64,000 bases of DNA from Lachnospiraceae bacterium (GCA_910575275.1 CAJTEE010000008.1:85525-149524); one strand, 5' to 3'. Counted from the stretch's first letter, positions 17,790 through 26,706 are shown. Numbers and translations are program-made. Notes: generated by a model from the letters alone, not told the origin.

Positions 17790-18821
17790 ATGAAAGTAAT
17801 TGTGACAGGCGGGGCCGGGTTTATCGGCAGCAATTTTGTGCATCATATGGTAAACAAATATCCGGAGTATGAGATCGTGAACCTGGATCTTCTGACGTAT
17901 GCGGGGAACCTGGAGAATTTAAAGCCGGTGGAGAATAAGCCGAATTACCGGTTTGTCCGCGGGGATATTGCAGACAGGAAGTTTGCGTTTGAGCTGTTTG
18001 AGAGAGAGAAGCCGGATTTTGTTGTGAATTTTGCGGCGGAGAGCCATGTGGACCGCTCGGTTGTGGATCCGGAGAGCTTTGTGCGCACCAACGTCATGGG
18101 GACGACGACGCTCCTGGACGCCTGCCGGGAATACGGGATTCAACGGTATCATCAGGTATCGACGGACGAGGTCTATGGGGACCTGCCGCTTGACAGGCCG
18201 GATCTGTTTTTTACCGAGAAAACGCCGCTTCACACGTCGAGTCCCTATTCCTCCTCGAAGGCGAGCGCAGATTTGTTTGTCCTGGCATACCAGAGGACGT
18301 ATGGGCTTCCGGTGACGATTTCGCGCTGCTCGAATAATTATGGACCGTATCATTTCCCGGAAAAACTGATTCCTTTGATGATCAGCCGTGCGCTGGCGGA
18401 TGAGTCCCTGCCGGTTTACGGGACCGGTGAAAATGTCCGGGACTGGCTGCATGTCTCGGACCACTGTGAGGCCATTGACCTGATCCTCCACAAGGGAAAG
18501 GTCGGAGAGATCTACAATGTGGGCGGCCACAACGAGCGCACGAATCTTGAGGTGGTAAAGACGATTTTAAAGGCGTTGGACAAGCCAGAGAGCCTGATCA
18601 AATTTGTGACGGACCGCCCGGGCCATGACAGGCGGTACGCGATCGACCCGACGAAGCTGGAGACGGAGCTTGGCTGGGAACCGAAGTTCACCTTTGACAC
18701 CGGAATTCAGCAGACGATTCAGTGGTATTTGGACAATGAGGACTGGTGGAGGCACATTTTAAGCGGTGAATACAGCGGCTATTTCGACTCGATGTACGGG
18801 GAAAGGCTCGGCGGCAAATAG
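17790..18821 (+). CDS. rmlB: dTDP-glucose 4,6-dehydratase
   Basis: Short-chain dehydrogenase/reductase of 343 residues, the second enzyme of dTDP-L-rhamnose synthesis. It has the NAD-binding GGAGFIGSNF at residues 7-16, the AESHVDRSV motif near 82, STDEVYGDL near 122 and the active YSSSKAS motif near 149. ATG 17790 is chosen because an AAAGGAGAT site lies ten bases upstream; the longer frame from 17760 would add a non-homologous tail. It starts 36 bp after rmlA ends. Confidence 0.93.
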   Translation: MKVIVTGGAGFIGSNFVHHMVNKYPEYEIVNLDLLTYAGNLENLKPVENKPNYRFVRGDIADRKFAFELFEREKPDFVVNFAAESHVDRSVVDPESFVRTNVMGTTTLLDACREYGIQRYHQVSTDEVYGDLPLDRPDLFFTEKTPLHTSSPYSSSKASADLFVLAYQRTYGLPVTISRCSNNYGPYHFPEKLIPLMISRALADESLPVYGTGENVRDWLHVSDHCEAIDLILHKGKVGEIYNVGGHNERTNLEVVKTILKALDKPESLIKFVTDRPGHDRRYAIDPTKLETELGWEPKFTFDTGIQQTIQWYLDNEDWWRHILSGEYSGYFDSMYGERLGGK

Positions 18822-18840
18822 AAACGGAAGGAAAGAATGC

Positions 18841-19698
18841 ATGAGAATTTTGATAACAGGTGTCAAGGGCCAGTTGGGCCATGATCTCGTAAACGAGATG
18901 GAAAAGCGGGGGCTGACCCCGGTTGGGGTTGACGTTGAGGAGATGGATATTACCGACCGGGCGGCCTGCGATCGGGTGATTGCAGAGGCCAATGTGGAGG
19001 CGGTGATGCACTGTGCGGCCTATACGGCGGTCGATGCGGCGGAGGATCAGATAGAGCTTTGCCGAAGGATCAATGCCGAGGGTACGAAAAACATTGCCGA
19101 GATCTGCAAAAGGCTGGATCTCAAGCTGATGTACATCAGCACCGATTATGTGTTTGATGGCCAGGGCACGCGTCCCTGGGAGCCGGATGACGAAAGACAT
19201 CCGCTTAACGTCTACGGCCAGACGAAATATGAGGGCGAGCTTTTCGTGGAGCAGCTCGTGGAGAAGTTTTTCACGGTGCGCATCGCCTGGGTGTTCGGTG
19301 TGAACGGAAAGAATTTTATCAAGACCATGCTGCGGCTCGGAAAGGAGCGTGGTGCGGTTACGGTAGTCGATGACCAGATCGGTTCGCCGACTTATACGTA
19401 CGACCTGGCGCGTCTTCTGGTAGACATGATCCAGACGGACCGCTACGGGCGGTATCATGCGACCAATGAGGGGCTTTGCTCGTGGTATGAGTTTGCGTGT
19501 GAGATTTTCCGGGCGGCGGGCATGGAGTCGGTGAAGGTGACGCCGGTCCCCTCGAGCGGGTATCCGGCCTCCAAGGCGAAGCGGCCGATGAACAGCCGTA
19601 TGAGCAAGGAAAAGCTTTCCGAAAACGGGTTTGAACGTCTCCCGGACTGGAAGGACGCGGTTGCACGGTATCTGAAGGAAATCAATGCCGTAGTTTAG
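18841..19698 (+). CDS. rmlD: dTDP-4-dehydrorhamnose reductase
   Basis: Short-chain reductase of 285 residues that reduces dTDP-4-keto-L-rhamnose to dTDP-L-rhamnose with NAD(P)H. The cofactor loop ITGVKGQLGHD is at residues 4-14, STDYVFDG near 100, and the catalytic YGQTKYEGE near 126. ATG 18841 sits 19 bp after rmlB, with a GGAAGGAA site. The 3,5-epimerase gene rmlC, needed between RmlB and RmlD, is not found here. Confidence 0.92.
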   Translation: MRILITGVKGQLGHDLVNEMEKRGLTPVGVDVEEMDITDRAACDRVIAEANVEAVMHCAAYTAVDAAEDQIELCRRINAEGTKNIAEICKRLDLKLMYISTDYVFDGQGTRPWEPDDERHPLNVYGQTKYEGELFVEQLVEKFFTVRIAWVFGVNGKNFIKTMLRLGKERGAVTVVDDQIGSPTYTYDLARLLVDMIQTDRYGRYHATNEGLCSWYEFACEIFRAAGMESVKVTPVPSSGYPASKAKRPMNSRMSKEKLSENGFERLPDWKDAVARYLKEINAVV

Positions 19699-19863
19699 CT
19701 GCCGGTCTGCGGCGGGGAAGGCCATCTCTCCAAACAGAAGGAACGGAGCGGTCCGGGCCGTTTGAGGTTGCTTGGCGATGGAGCGGAGGCCGCCCGGCCG
19801 CATATAATAATAGGAAGAAACAGCATCGGCCCGGCTGCCGGGGAGTACACTCCGGCGCCGGGT

Positions 19864-19913
19864 CTGCTAGAGCGTGTCTGAAAATTGCGGGAATAAATTT
19901 TCAGACACGCTCT
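19864..19913. repeat. REP-like palindrome before glmM
   Basis: Perfect 18-bp inverted repeat (AGAGCGTGTCTGAAAATT at 19869-19886, reverse complement at 19896-19913) with a 9-nt loop. Together with five more bases on the left it matches 567-589 in reverse complement. It lies in the 244-bp rmlD-glmM gap, 29 bp before glmM, so a structured RNA in the glmM leader is also possible. Confidence 0.7.
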
Positions 19914-19942
19914 GGTACCGGAACAACAGGAGGAACAAAGCC

Positions 19943-21298
19943 ATGGGCAAATATTTTGGAACGGACGGCTTCCGCGGCGAAGCAAACGTGGATCTGACAG
20001 TGGAGCATGCCTTTCGGGTAGGCCGTTTTTTGGGCTGGTATTACGGAAAGCAGCCGAAGGGAGAGCGGTGCCGGGTGGTCATCGGCAAGGATACCAGACG
20101 TTCGAGCTATATGTTTGAATATACGCTTGCGGCGGGCCTGACCGCTTCGGGGGCGGACGTCTACCTTTTGCATGTCACGACGACCCCCAGCGTATCACAC
20201 GTGATCCGCACGGAGGATTTTGACTGCGGGATCATGATCTCGGCGAGCCATAATCCCTTCTATGACAACGGCATAAAGGTCATGAACGGGAACGGAGAAA
20301 AACTCGAGGAGAGCGTGATCACAGAAATCGAGCGCTACTTAGACGGAGAGCTTGGAGAGGCGCCGCTCGCGGTGCGGGAAAACATCGGGCGGACGCAGGA
20401 CTTTGCGGCGGGCCGGAACCGCTACATCGGATATCTGATCTCGATCGCGACCCGCTCCTTTAAAGGAAAAAAGGTCGGCTTAGACTGCGCAAACGGAAGC
20501 GCCTCCTCGGTCGCCAAAAGCGTATTTGACGCGCTGGGAGCCGATACCTATGTGATCAACAACCAGCCGGACGGCCTGAATATCAATACAAACTGCGGCT
20601 CGACGCACATCGAGGGCTTTCAGCGGTTTGTAAAGGAGAACCATCTGGATATCGGTTTTGCCTACGACGGGGACGCGGACCGTTGCCTGGCGGTCGATGA
20701 AAACGGAGAGCTGGTGGACGGTGACAAAATCCTCTATATCTGCGGAAAATATATGAAGGAGCAGGGGCTCCTCCGGAACGACAAGATCGTCACGACGGTC
20801 ATGTCCAATCTGGGACTTTATCAGGCGCTGGATCGGGAAGGCATCGGCTATGAGAAGACGGCCGTCGGCGACAAATATGTATACGAAAACATGTCACAGA
20901 CCGGCAACTGCTTGGGCGGAGAGCAGTCGGGACACATCATTTTCAGCAAGTATGCGACGACCGGAGACGGCATCCTGACCTCCTTAAAGGTCATGGAGGT
21001 CATGCTGGAGAAAAAACAGCCGCTTTCGGTGCTGGCGTCCGAGGTAACGATCCTGCCGCAGATTCTTAAAAACGTACGTGTCGCAGACAAGACGGCGGCG
21101 CAGGAGGATGCGGATGTAAAGGCTGCGGTACAGGCCGTTACGGATGCCCTGGGAAGCAGCGGACGCATTCTGCTCAGGCAGAGCGGGACGGAGCCGCTAA
21201 TCCGTGTGATGGTGGAAGCCGAGACGGAGGAGATCTGCGCGAAGTACGTGGAACAGGTGGTCAACGTTCTCCGCACAAAAGGACATATAACAGACTGA
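19943..21298 (+). CDS. glmM: Phosphoglucosamine mutase
   Basis: Phosphohexomutase of 451 residues converting glucosamine-6-phosphate to glucosamine-1-phosphate for UDP-GlcNAc and wall synthesis. It starts with the FGTDGFRGEAN motif typical of GlmM, has the phosphoserine loop MISASHNPFYDNG near residue 100, the metal loop AYDGDADRC near 240, the sugar loop GGEQSGHI near 326, and a phosphate loop RQSGTEPLIRV near 413. ATG 19943 is preceded by ACAGGAGG; a longer frame from 19874 would start inside the REP-like palindrome. Confidence 0.93.
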   Translation: MGKYFGTDGFRGEANVDLTVEHAFRVGRFLGWYYGKQPKGERCRVVIGKDTRRSSYMFEYTLAAGLTASGADVYLLHVTTTPSVSHVIRTEDFDCGIMISASHNPFYDNGIKVMNGNGEKLEESVITEIERYLDGELGEAPLAVRENIGRTQDFAAGRNRYIGYLISIATRSFKGKKVGLDCANGSASSVAKSVFDALGADTYVINNQPDGLNINTNCGSTHIEGFQRFVKENHLDIGFAYDGDADRCLAVDENGELVDGDKILYICGKYMKEQGLLRNDKIVTTVMSNLGLYQALDREGIGYEKTAVGDKYVYENMSQTGNCLGGEQSGHIIFSKYATTGDGILTSLKVMEVMLEKKQPLSVLASEVTILPQILKNVRVADKTAAQEDADVKAAVQAVTDALGSSGRILLRQSGTEPLIRVMVEAETEEICAKYVEQVVNVLRTKGHITD

Positions 21299-21321
21299 CG
21301 GAAAAAGCTTCCAATGCAGCA

Positions 21322-21363
21322 GCCGTGAGCGTGAGCGGGGGCCTCCCCGCTCACGCTCACGGC
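21322..21363 (+). terminator. Strong GC hairpin after glmM
   Basis: A perfect 19-bp stem (left arm 21322-21340, right arm 21345-21363) with loop GCCT begins 24 bp after the glmM stop. The stem includes a repeated GTGAGC unit. There is no T tract, so it may act as an RNA-stabilising hairpin or a weak, bidirectional terminator. Confidence 0.5.
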
Positions 21364-21379
21364 GGACCTTTAGTCTCTC

Positions 21380-21577
21380 TGTTATACGTTACTGTTCACT
21401 TCGTTCACAGCAACATGCAAAAATCCATGCAAATTGCCTTCGGCAGTCCTAAGCGCCAGTGGCGCTTGTCAAGGACCGATCGAAACGGAGTGAAGAGGGA
21501 TCTTTGCTTGCAAGCCCAGCCTTTCGTACGGTCAGCGCAGCAAGTGCGCAGACCTATGTGAACAGTAACTGTTATAC
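21380..21577. mobile_element. MITE-like element with target duplication
   Basis: The 182-bp element at 21388-21569 begins with GTTACTGTTCAC and ends with its exact reverse complement. The 8 bases TGTTATAC flank it directly on both sides (21380-21387 and 21570-21577), as expected for a target-site duplication. It has no credible gene. A diverged, shorter copy in reverse orientation lies at 26431-26572. Confidence 0.75.
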
Positions 21578-21608
21578 CTCCCATAAATAAAAATCATAGC
21601 ACCACCGC

Positions 21609-21637
21609 TTGCCATTCCTTCGCGGCGGTGCTATAAT
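21609..21637 (+). promoter_or_regulatory. Probable leuA promoter overlapping a palindrome
   Basis: TTGCCA at 21609 and TATAAT at 21632 are spaced by 17 bp. The -10 region is covered by the right arm of a 13-bp inverted repeat (21596-21608 and 21622-21634, one G-T pair), so the repeat could be an operator. The transcript would have a leader of about 165 nt before leuA, with no T-box antiterminator seen. Confidence 0.55.
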
Positions 21638-21808
21638 ATTCTGAACATAATTTTGCAACAAAAAGGACTGATGAATATGGGGTTAGACCTAAAAGTGTGA
21701 TTTTATTTATCATAGACAAATACGGCGTGATCTATCGACTCCGAAGCTGCTTGACAGGACGGTTTTAATAAAAAACAAAGACAAACAGAAAAAGGAGAGA
21801 GATTCGAT

Positions 21809-23497
21809 ATGATGCGTTATAACAGATATGAAAGAGTTCCGGTAGTGGACTACCCGGAGCGTGAATGGCCGAACAGACAGATTGAACAGGCACCGGTCTG
21901 GTGCAGTGTGGATCTGCGCGACGGAAACCAAGCATTGGTGGAGCCGATGGTGGTCGAGGAAAAGGTCGAGATGTTCAATATGCTTGTGAAAATGGGCTTT
22001 AAGGAGATCGAGGTCGGCTTCCCGGCAGCGTCTCAAATCGAGTATGATTTTTTGAGACAGCTTGTGGAGCGGCGCCTGATCCCTGACGATGTGACAGTTC
22101 AGGTGTTAACCCAGTGCAGGGAGCATTTGATTGAGAGGACCTTCGAGGCAATCCAGGGGATCAAGCGCGCCGTCGTTCATATTTACAACTCCACCTCAAC
22201 GCTGCAGCGGGATGTGGTATTCCATATGGAACGCGACGAGATCAAAAAGATTGCCACGGACGGCGTCGACCTGGTGAAAAAATACATGGCCGGCTATGAC
22301 GGGGAAGTGATCCTGGAATATTCCCCGGAGAGCTTTACCGGCACGGAGCTGGATTTTGCATTGGATATCTGCAACGCGGTGCAGCGGGCATGGGGCCCGA
22401 CGCCGGAGCATAAGATGATCGTCAACCTGCCCTCCACGGTAGAGATGACGACGCCGAATGTCTATGCGGATCAGATCGAATGGATGATCAAACACTTGGA
22501 AAATCGCGAAAGCATCGTGTTAAGCGTCCATCCGCATAACGACCGGGGAACCGGCGTGGCGGCGACGGAGCTGGCTCTTTTGGCCGGGGCGGACCGCGTG
22601 GAGGGAACTCTGTTTGGAAACGGGGAGCGGACCGGCAATGTGGACATTCTGACGCTGGCCTACAACATGTTTTCCCAGGGGATCAATCCGCAGCTTGAGC
22701 TTTCGGATGTCAAGGAGATTGCGGAGGTGTATGAGCGTTGCACGAAGATGCACATCGACCCGCGCCATCCATATGCGGGAAAGCTTGTATTTACGGCATT
22801 CTCCGGCTCTCATCAGGATGCGATCAACAAGGGCATGCACGCACTGTTAGAACGGCAGAGCAAGGTCTGGCAGGTTCCGTATCTGCCGATTGACCCGGCG
22901 GATATCGGCCGGGAGTACGAGCCGGTGGTGCGGATCAACAGCCAGTCCGGCAAGGGCGGCGTGGCATTTGTTATGGATACGTATTTCGGCTTCCGCCTTC
23001 CCCGCGGTATGCACAAGGAGTTTGCAGATATCATCCAGGGGATTGCTGAACGGCAGGGAGAGGTTTCCCCCGAGCAGGTCATGGAGCAGTTCCGTTATCA
23101 TTACCTGGAAAGAAAAGAGCCGTACCACTTCCGCAAATGCAAGATTACCGATTTCGAGTCAGGAGAGAACTTTACGACGGTTGCGGTCGTCACCTATACG
23201 GACCATGGCGTCATGAAGCAGTTTGAAGGCGTCGGCAACGGCCCGATTGATGCGGTGCAGAGAGGTCTTGAGGAGGAGCTTGGAATCGAGATCAAGGTAC
23301 TGGACTACAGCGAGCATGCGCTTCAGTCCGGTTCCGGAGCACAGGCGGCTTCCTATATTCACATGATGGATCAGAAGTCCAACCGTGTGACATACGGTGT
23401 GGGTGTCAGCTCCAATATCACGAGGGCGTCGCTGCGCGGAATTTTCAGCGCGGTAAACCGCCTGTTTGAGGAAGAACCGGAGGAATCAAACGAATAG
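21809..23497 (+). CDS. leuA: 2-isopropylmalate synthase, long form
   Basis: A 562-residue enzyme that condenses acetyl-CoA with 2-ketoisovalerate, the first committed step of leucine synthesis. It has the long N-terminal YERVPVVDYPEREWPN region, the metal-binding WCSVDLRDGNQAL near residues 31-43, HPHNDRGTG near 234, a (beta/alpha)8 barrel to about 380, and a C-terminal leucine-sensing domain with GNGPIDAVQR near 476. This layout matches the longer actinobacterial/clostridial LeuA type. An AAAAGGAGAG site stands before ATG 21809 (a second ATG follows directly). It stands alone, without leuBCD, and is followed by a good terminator. Confidence 0.93.
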   Translation: MMRYNRYERVPVVDYPEREWPNRQIEQAPVWCSVDLRDGNQALVEPMVVEEKVEMFNMLVKMGFKEIEVGFPAASQIEYDFLRQLVERRLIPDDVTVQVLTQCREHLIERTFEAIQGIKRAVVHIYNSTSTLQRDVVFHMERDEIKKIATDGVDLVKKYMAGYDGEVILEYSPESFTGTELDFALDICNAVQRAWGPTPEHKMIVNLPSTVEMTTPNVYADQIEWMIKHLENRESIVLSVHPHNDRGTGVAATELALLAGADRVEGTLFGNGERTGNVDILTLAYNMFSQGINPQLELSDVKEIAEVYERCTKMHIDPRHPYAGKLVFTAFSGSHQDAINKGMHALLERQSKVWQVPYLPIDPADIGREYEPVVRINSQSGKGGVAFVMDTYFGFRLPRGMHKEFADIIQGIAERQGEVSPEQVMEQFRYHYLERKEPYHFRKCKITDFESGENFTTVAVVTYTDHGVMKQFEGVGNGPIDAVQRGLEEELGIEIKVLDYSEHALQSGSGAQAASYIHMMDQKSNRVTYGVGVSSNITRASLRGIFSAVNRLFEEEPEESNE

Positions 23498-23504
23498 CCA
23501 ATGG

Positions 23505-23549
23505 AAAGCGGCAGTTTAAGGCTCAAAAGGCTGAGACTGCCGCTTTTTT
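23505..23549 (+). terminator. leuA intrinsic terminator
   Basis: An 11-bp stem, AAAGCGGCAGT with its reverse complement, followed by six T, eight bases after the leuA stop. The loop contains a second small inverted repeat. Confidence 0.85.
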
Positions 23550-23674
23550 GCCTTAAAATTGTCAGATAAAAGTAAAAGAAAATGGGTGAATCAAGCAGAA
23601 AAATCTGCTATAATAAGAGTATCCAATAAAAATTAGAGAAAAAGTATAAAAATTTAAAATAAGGAGGACATACG

Positions 23675-24922
23675 ATGAGAAATAAAAAGTGGTTTGCAAG
23701 TATGACATTGGCAGCCGTACTGGCGGCCGGAATGACGACGACGGCCTTTGCCGACTGGTCGAAAAACAATGATCGGTGGTATTACTACAACGATGCAAAC
23801 GGGCAGATGGTGAAAAACGACTGGGTGCAGGATGAGGGAAAGTGGTATTATATGGATGCCAACGGCGTCCTGCTGATGAACCAGATGATCGACGATATCT
23901 ACTATGTAAATGAAAACGGGGTAATGGTAAAGGAGGCCTGGGTGCTTCTGCGTGATCGCTGGAGCAATGAATACGGCTGGCGTTACTTTGGAAGCAACGG
24001 AAAGGCATACACGGATGGCTGGAAAGAAATCAGCGGTTCGAAATATCACTTTACAGACAGTGTGATGGATACCGGTTGGTTCCATACGGATAATTCGACC
24101 TATTATCTGGGAAGCTCCGGGGCAATGAAGACGGGCTGGAGAAAGCTGCAGGCAGAGGATGAGGACTGGGGCGAGTTCTGGTATTATTTCAATGCTAACG
24201 GACGGATGGAGGCAGGCGGAGAAAAGAAGATCGACGGGGAGACGTATCTGTTTGACGGAGACGGAAAGATGCTGACCGGCTGGGTAAATCCGAGCGATTA
24301 CACCAGCAGCGATCAGGATAACCTTTCGACCTACAACGTGAATTCCCTTCGTTTTTATGGCAGCGGCGGAGCCCGCGCGGAGGACTGGAAGCAGAAAAGT
24401 ACGCCGAATGGAGAGGATGAGGGCTGGTTTTACTTCAAAGCAGGCCGGGCCTACACCACGAACAACGGGACGACGAAGGTCGGTAAGTACGGCATGGCAA
24501 AGATTAAGGGAGAGACCTATTGCTTTGACGAGCAGGGGCTCATGGTGACGGGGCTTCTGGAGCTTGAGGATGGTAAGAAATTTTATTTTGAACCGTCAAG
24601 CGGAAAGATGCTGACAGGCCGTGTTGTGGTAAACGATGACGAGCATGACAATGAGGTCTTTTATTTCACGACCTCGGGGGCACTTGGCAATAAAGGGGAC
24701 GGCTTCACCGGCATCAAGAGCGGCGCCCTCTACGAAGACGGGAACCTGGTAACGGCCGAGGAAGGCATGCGGTATCAAAAGGTAAAGGTGGACGGCAAGG
24801 AATACGTCGTAAACGAAAAGGGAACGGTGAAAACCGGCGGAACCGTCAAGGATGCGGATGGCGTTCAGTATAGGATCGAGAAAAACAGCGATGGAAGCTA
24901 TAAAATCACGGTAACGGAATAA
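23675..24922 (+). CDS. Secreted cell-wall-binding repeat protein
   Basis: A 415-residue exported protein. A signal peptide (basic MRNKK start, hydrophobic core, TAFA cleavage site near residue 25) is followed almost wholly by aromatic/glycine-rich repeats of the choline/glucan-binding type: DRWYYYNDANGQMVKNDW, GKWYYMDANGV, then MKTGWRKL, KMLTGWV, KMLTGRV. About a dozen units are recognisable. No catalytic domain is seen, so it probably coats or anchors to wall or polysaccharide. An AAGGAGG site precedes ATG 23675, and a TATAAT box is at 23609-23614. It is flanked by terminators on both sides and is a single-gene unit. Confidence 0.85.
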   Translation: MRNKKWFASMTLAAVLAAGMTTTAFADWSKNNDRWYYYNDANGQMVKNDWVQDEGKWYYMDANGVLLMNQMIDDIYYVNENGVMVKEAWVLLRDRWSNEYGWRYFGSNGKAYTDGWKEISGSKYHFTDSVMDTGWFHTDNSTYYLGSSGAMKTGWRKLQAEDEDWGEFWYYFNANGRMEAGGEKKIDGETYLFDGDGKMLTGWVNPSDYTSSDQDNLSTYNVNSLRFYGSGGARAEDWKQKSTPNGEDEGWFYFKAGRAYTTNNGTTKVGKYGMAKIKGETYCFDEQGLMVTGLLELEDGKKFYFEPSSGKMLTGRVVVNDDEHDNEVFYFTTSGALGNKGDGFTGIKSGALYEDGNLVTAEEGMRYQKVKVDGKEYVVNEKGTVKTGGTVKDADGVQYRIEKNSDGSYKITVTE

Positions 24923-24929
24923 ATCAGAC

Positions 24930-24965
24930 CGCAGTCTCCGATTGGTTCGGGGACTGCGATTTTTC
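24930..24965. terminator. Terminator between convergent genes
   Basis: An 11-bp stem (CGCAGTCTCCG with reverse complement, one wobble) followed by ATTTTTC. It lies between the wall-binding protein gene and the convergent amidohydrolase gene. Confidence 0.75.
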
Positions 24966-24968
24966 AAT

Positions 24969-26294
24969 TTATACATTCCGCGTCAGCAGATGGAAAACAG
25001 CGGCCGCATAGATGGCGGCGGCTGTTTTCATGACAGCCTCATTAAAATCGTAGCGGCGCTCATGAACACCAGTTTTTAACTCTGTCAAAAACCGCATATA
25101 CACGGCTTTGCCGCCATGGCTTTGTACACGATTCATCATAAAGGACGCATCCTCGCTGCCAGGATTACGGAATTGGAAAAGCGGGCTGACCCGTATATCT
25201 GGCAGATGCGCCGTCAACACGTCGGCGATTTCCCTGGCAAAGGATTCGTCGCTTTTTAAAGGCTCGGCTTCCCCGGCGACCGTAATGTCTGCCGTGCATC
25301 CCTGAAGATCGGCGGCGGCTTTTATGATCCGCAGAGCGTTTTCCTTCATATACGCAAGGATTTCCTGCGAGTCACCTCGGACTTCGACTTCCATAAACGC
25401 TTCATCCGGGATTACGTTGCGGGCGGTCCCGGAAATGAGCTTTCCGACATTCACGAGGCTTGTGCCGCCCATATAACGGGGGATGGACATCAGCTCCTGA
25501 ACCGCCGCCACCGCCGCTAACAAGGCGTTTTTTCCACGCTGCGGGGCCGTCCCGGCATGGGCGGCTTTTCCATGGTAGGTTACGTCATACTTACAGGTGG
25601 CCAGCGGTCCGACGGTGCCGGTAATCACGTCACAGTCCGGCGCGTCCTTTTCCGAGTAAATGTGGCCGCTCAAAAAGAAATCAACATCATCAAGATGTCC
25701 GTGCCCGACGACAGATTTTCCGCCTTTTACCCCTTCTTCGGCGGGCTGGAAAATTAACTTCACCGTACCATGGAGTGCATCCTTGAGCTCTGTGAGGATC
25801 TCGGCGACGGCCAGGCCGATCGCAGTGTGGCCGTCATGGCCGCAGGCGTGCATGACGCCATGGTTAACGGATGAAAAGCCTTCCCGATTGGGTTTGTGGT
25901 CCGCCTCCTCGGTCTCGATGCCGCCGAGCGCATCAATATCAAAGCGCAGGGCCGTGACGGGACCTTCCCCACAGGAGAGAATGCCGATCACTCCCGTAAA
26001 GCCGTTTTTTACATCCTCGGTCATAAACTCCGATACGGCCCCCTGGGCAAGCGACAGTGTGAAATGCTCCTCGAGCTTGCCGGGAGAGGGGAGTCCCATA
26101 CGCTCCTCATCTTCACAGACCTGCCTTCCGGTCAGGACCTTATACCCAAGCTCGGTCAGAATCCTGGCAATGATGGAGGAGGTTCGCATTTCATACCAGC
26201 CAGATTCGGCGTATTTGTGCAGATCCCGCCGCCGTTCAATCATTGTCGGCTCCAGAGCGGCGGCTAATTGGCTGATTTTTGCATAGATATCCAT
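24969..26294 (-). CDS. M20-family amidohydrolase (AbgA/aminoacylase type)
   Basis: A 441-residue metallohydrolase of the M20D type, related to p-aminobenzoyl-glutamate hydrolase and IAA-amino-acid hydrolases. It starts ERRRDLHKYAESGW, has the metal-binding HACGHDGHTA near residue 149, the QPAEEGVKGGKSVVGHG segment near 183, a dimerisation insert with KAAHAGTAP near 235, and a final FRNPGSEDASFMMNRVQ motif. It would cleave an N-acyl amino acid or peptide-like amide in the cytosol. AAGGAGG lies on the minus strand before its ATG. Its substrate is not clear, and nothing ties it to the ureide locus. Confidence 0.82.
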   Translation of the reverse strand: MDIYAKISQLAAALEPTMIERRRDLHKYAESGWYEMRTSSIIARILTELGYKVLTGRQVCEDEERMGLPSPGKLEEHFTLSLAQGAVSEFMTEDVKNGFTGVIGILSCGEGPVTALRFDIDALGGIETEEADHKPNREGFSSVNHGVMHACGHDGHTAIGLAVAEILTELKDALHGTVKLIFQPAEEGVKGGKSVVGHGHLDDVDFFLSGHIYSEKDAPDCDVITGTVGPLATCKYDVTYHGKAAHAGTAPQRGKNALLAAVAAVQELMSIPRYMGGTSLVNVGKLISGTARNVIPDEAFMEVEVRGDSQEILAYMKENALRIIKAAADLQGCTADITVAGEAEPLKSDESFAREIADVLTAHLPDIRVSPLFQFRNPGSEDASFMMNRVQSHGGKAVYMRFLTELKTGVHERRYDFNEAVMKTAAAIYAAAVFHLLTRNV

Positions 26295-26430
26295 ATAAAA
26301 GGCCTCCTTTTTGCCTATAAGTATAGCAGATGAGAAGGATTTTTGTCTATCGCCATAATTAAGAATTTGCTTCTGAGTAAAGGCGGCCGGGCGGGGCTTG
26401 ATGCCGCCGGGCGGATATGATAGAATGAAA

Positions 26431-26572
26431 ATTACTGTTCATATAGGTCTGCGTATGTACTGCGCTGATCGTAAGAAAGCGCGGAACGGCCGGCAAACAT
26501 CCATCGCTGCAGGCGATCTGGCATGGATTTCTGCATGTTACCGTGAACGGGGCGAACAGGGACGAATGAAAA
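26431..26572 (-). repeat. Decayed copy of the MITE-like element
   Basis: This stretch reads as a reverse-complement, internally deleted copy of 21388-21569. The outer 40 or so bases at each side match well (for example CATAGGTCTGCG versus CATATAGGTCTGCG, and GCATGGATTT.TGCATGTT), while the centre has lost about 40 bp. No clean target duplication remains. Confidence 0.6.
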
Positions 26573-26589
26573 AAACTTTTAAAAGAAAA

Positions 26590-26629
26590 CGAACAAACGT
26601 TTGAATTCATGAGCAGGATGTGCTATACT
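26590..26629 (+). promoter_or_regulatory. uvrA promoter with SOS (LexA/DinR) box
   Basis: CGAACAAACGTTTG at 26590-26603 fits the Gram-positive LexA box CGAAC-N4-GTTYC except at the last base. It overlaps the -35 element TTGAAT (26601), with TATACT at 26624 and a 17-bp spacer. Repression of uvrA by LexA and release on DNA damage is the expected control. Confidence 0.75.
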
Positions 26630-26706
26630 GGACATACCCTCCATGGACAGGGAGCACACGGAGAGTATGCATGAAAGATACGCACAGGAAGCAGAGGAGA
26701 GCGAAA

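Noticed and set aside
21640-21808. T-box leader for leuA
   Set aside because: No T-box antiterminator sequence and no convincing terminator fold were found.
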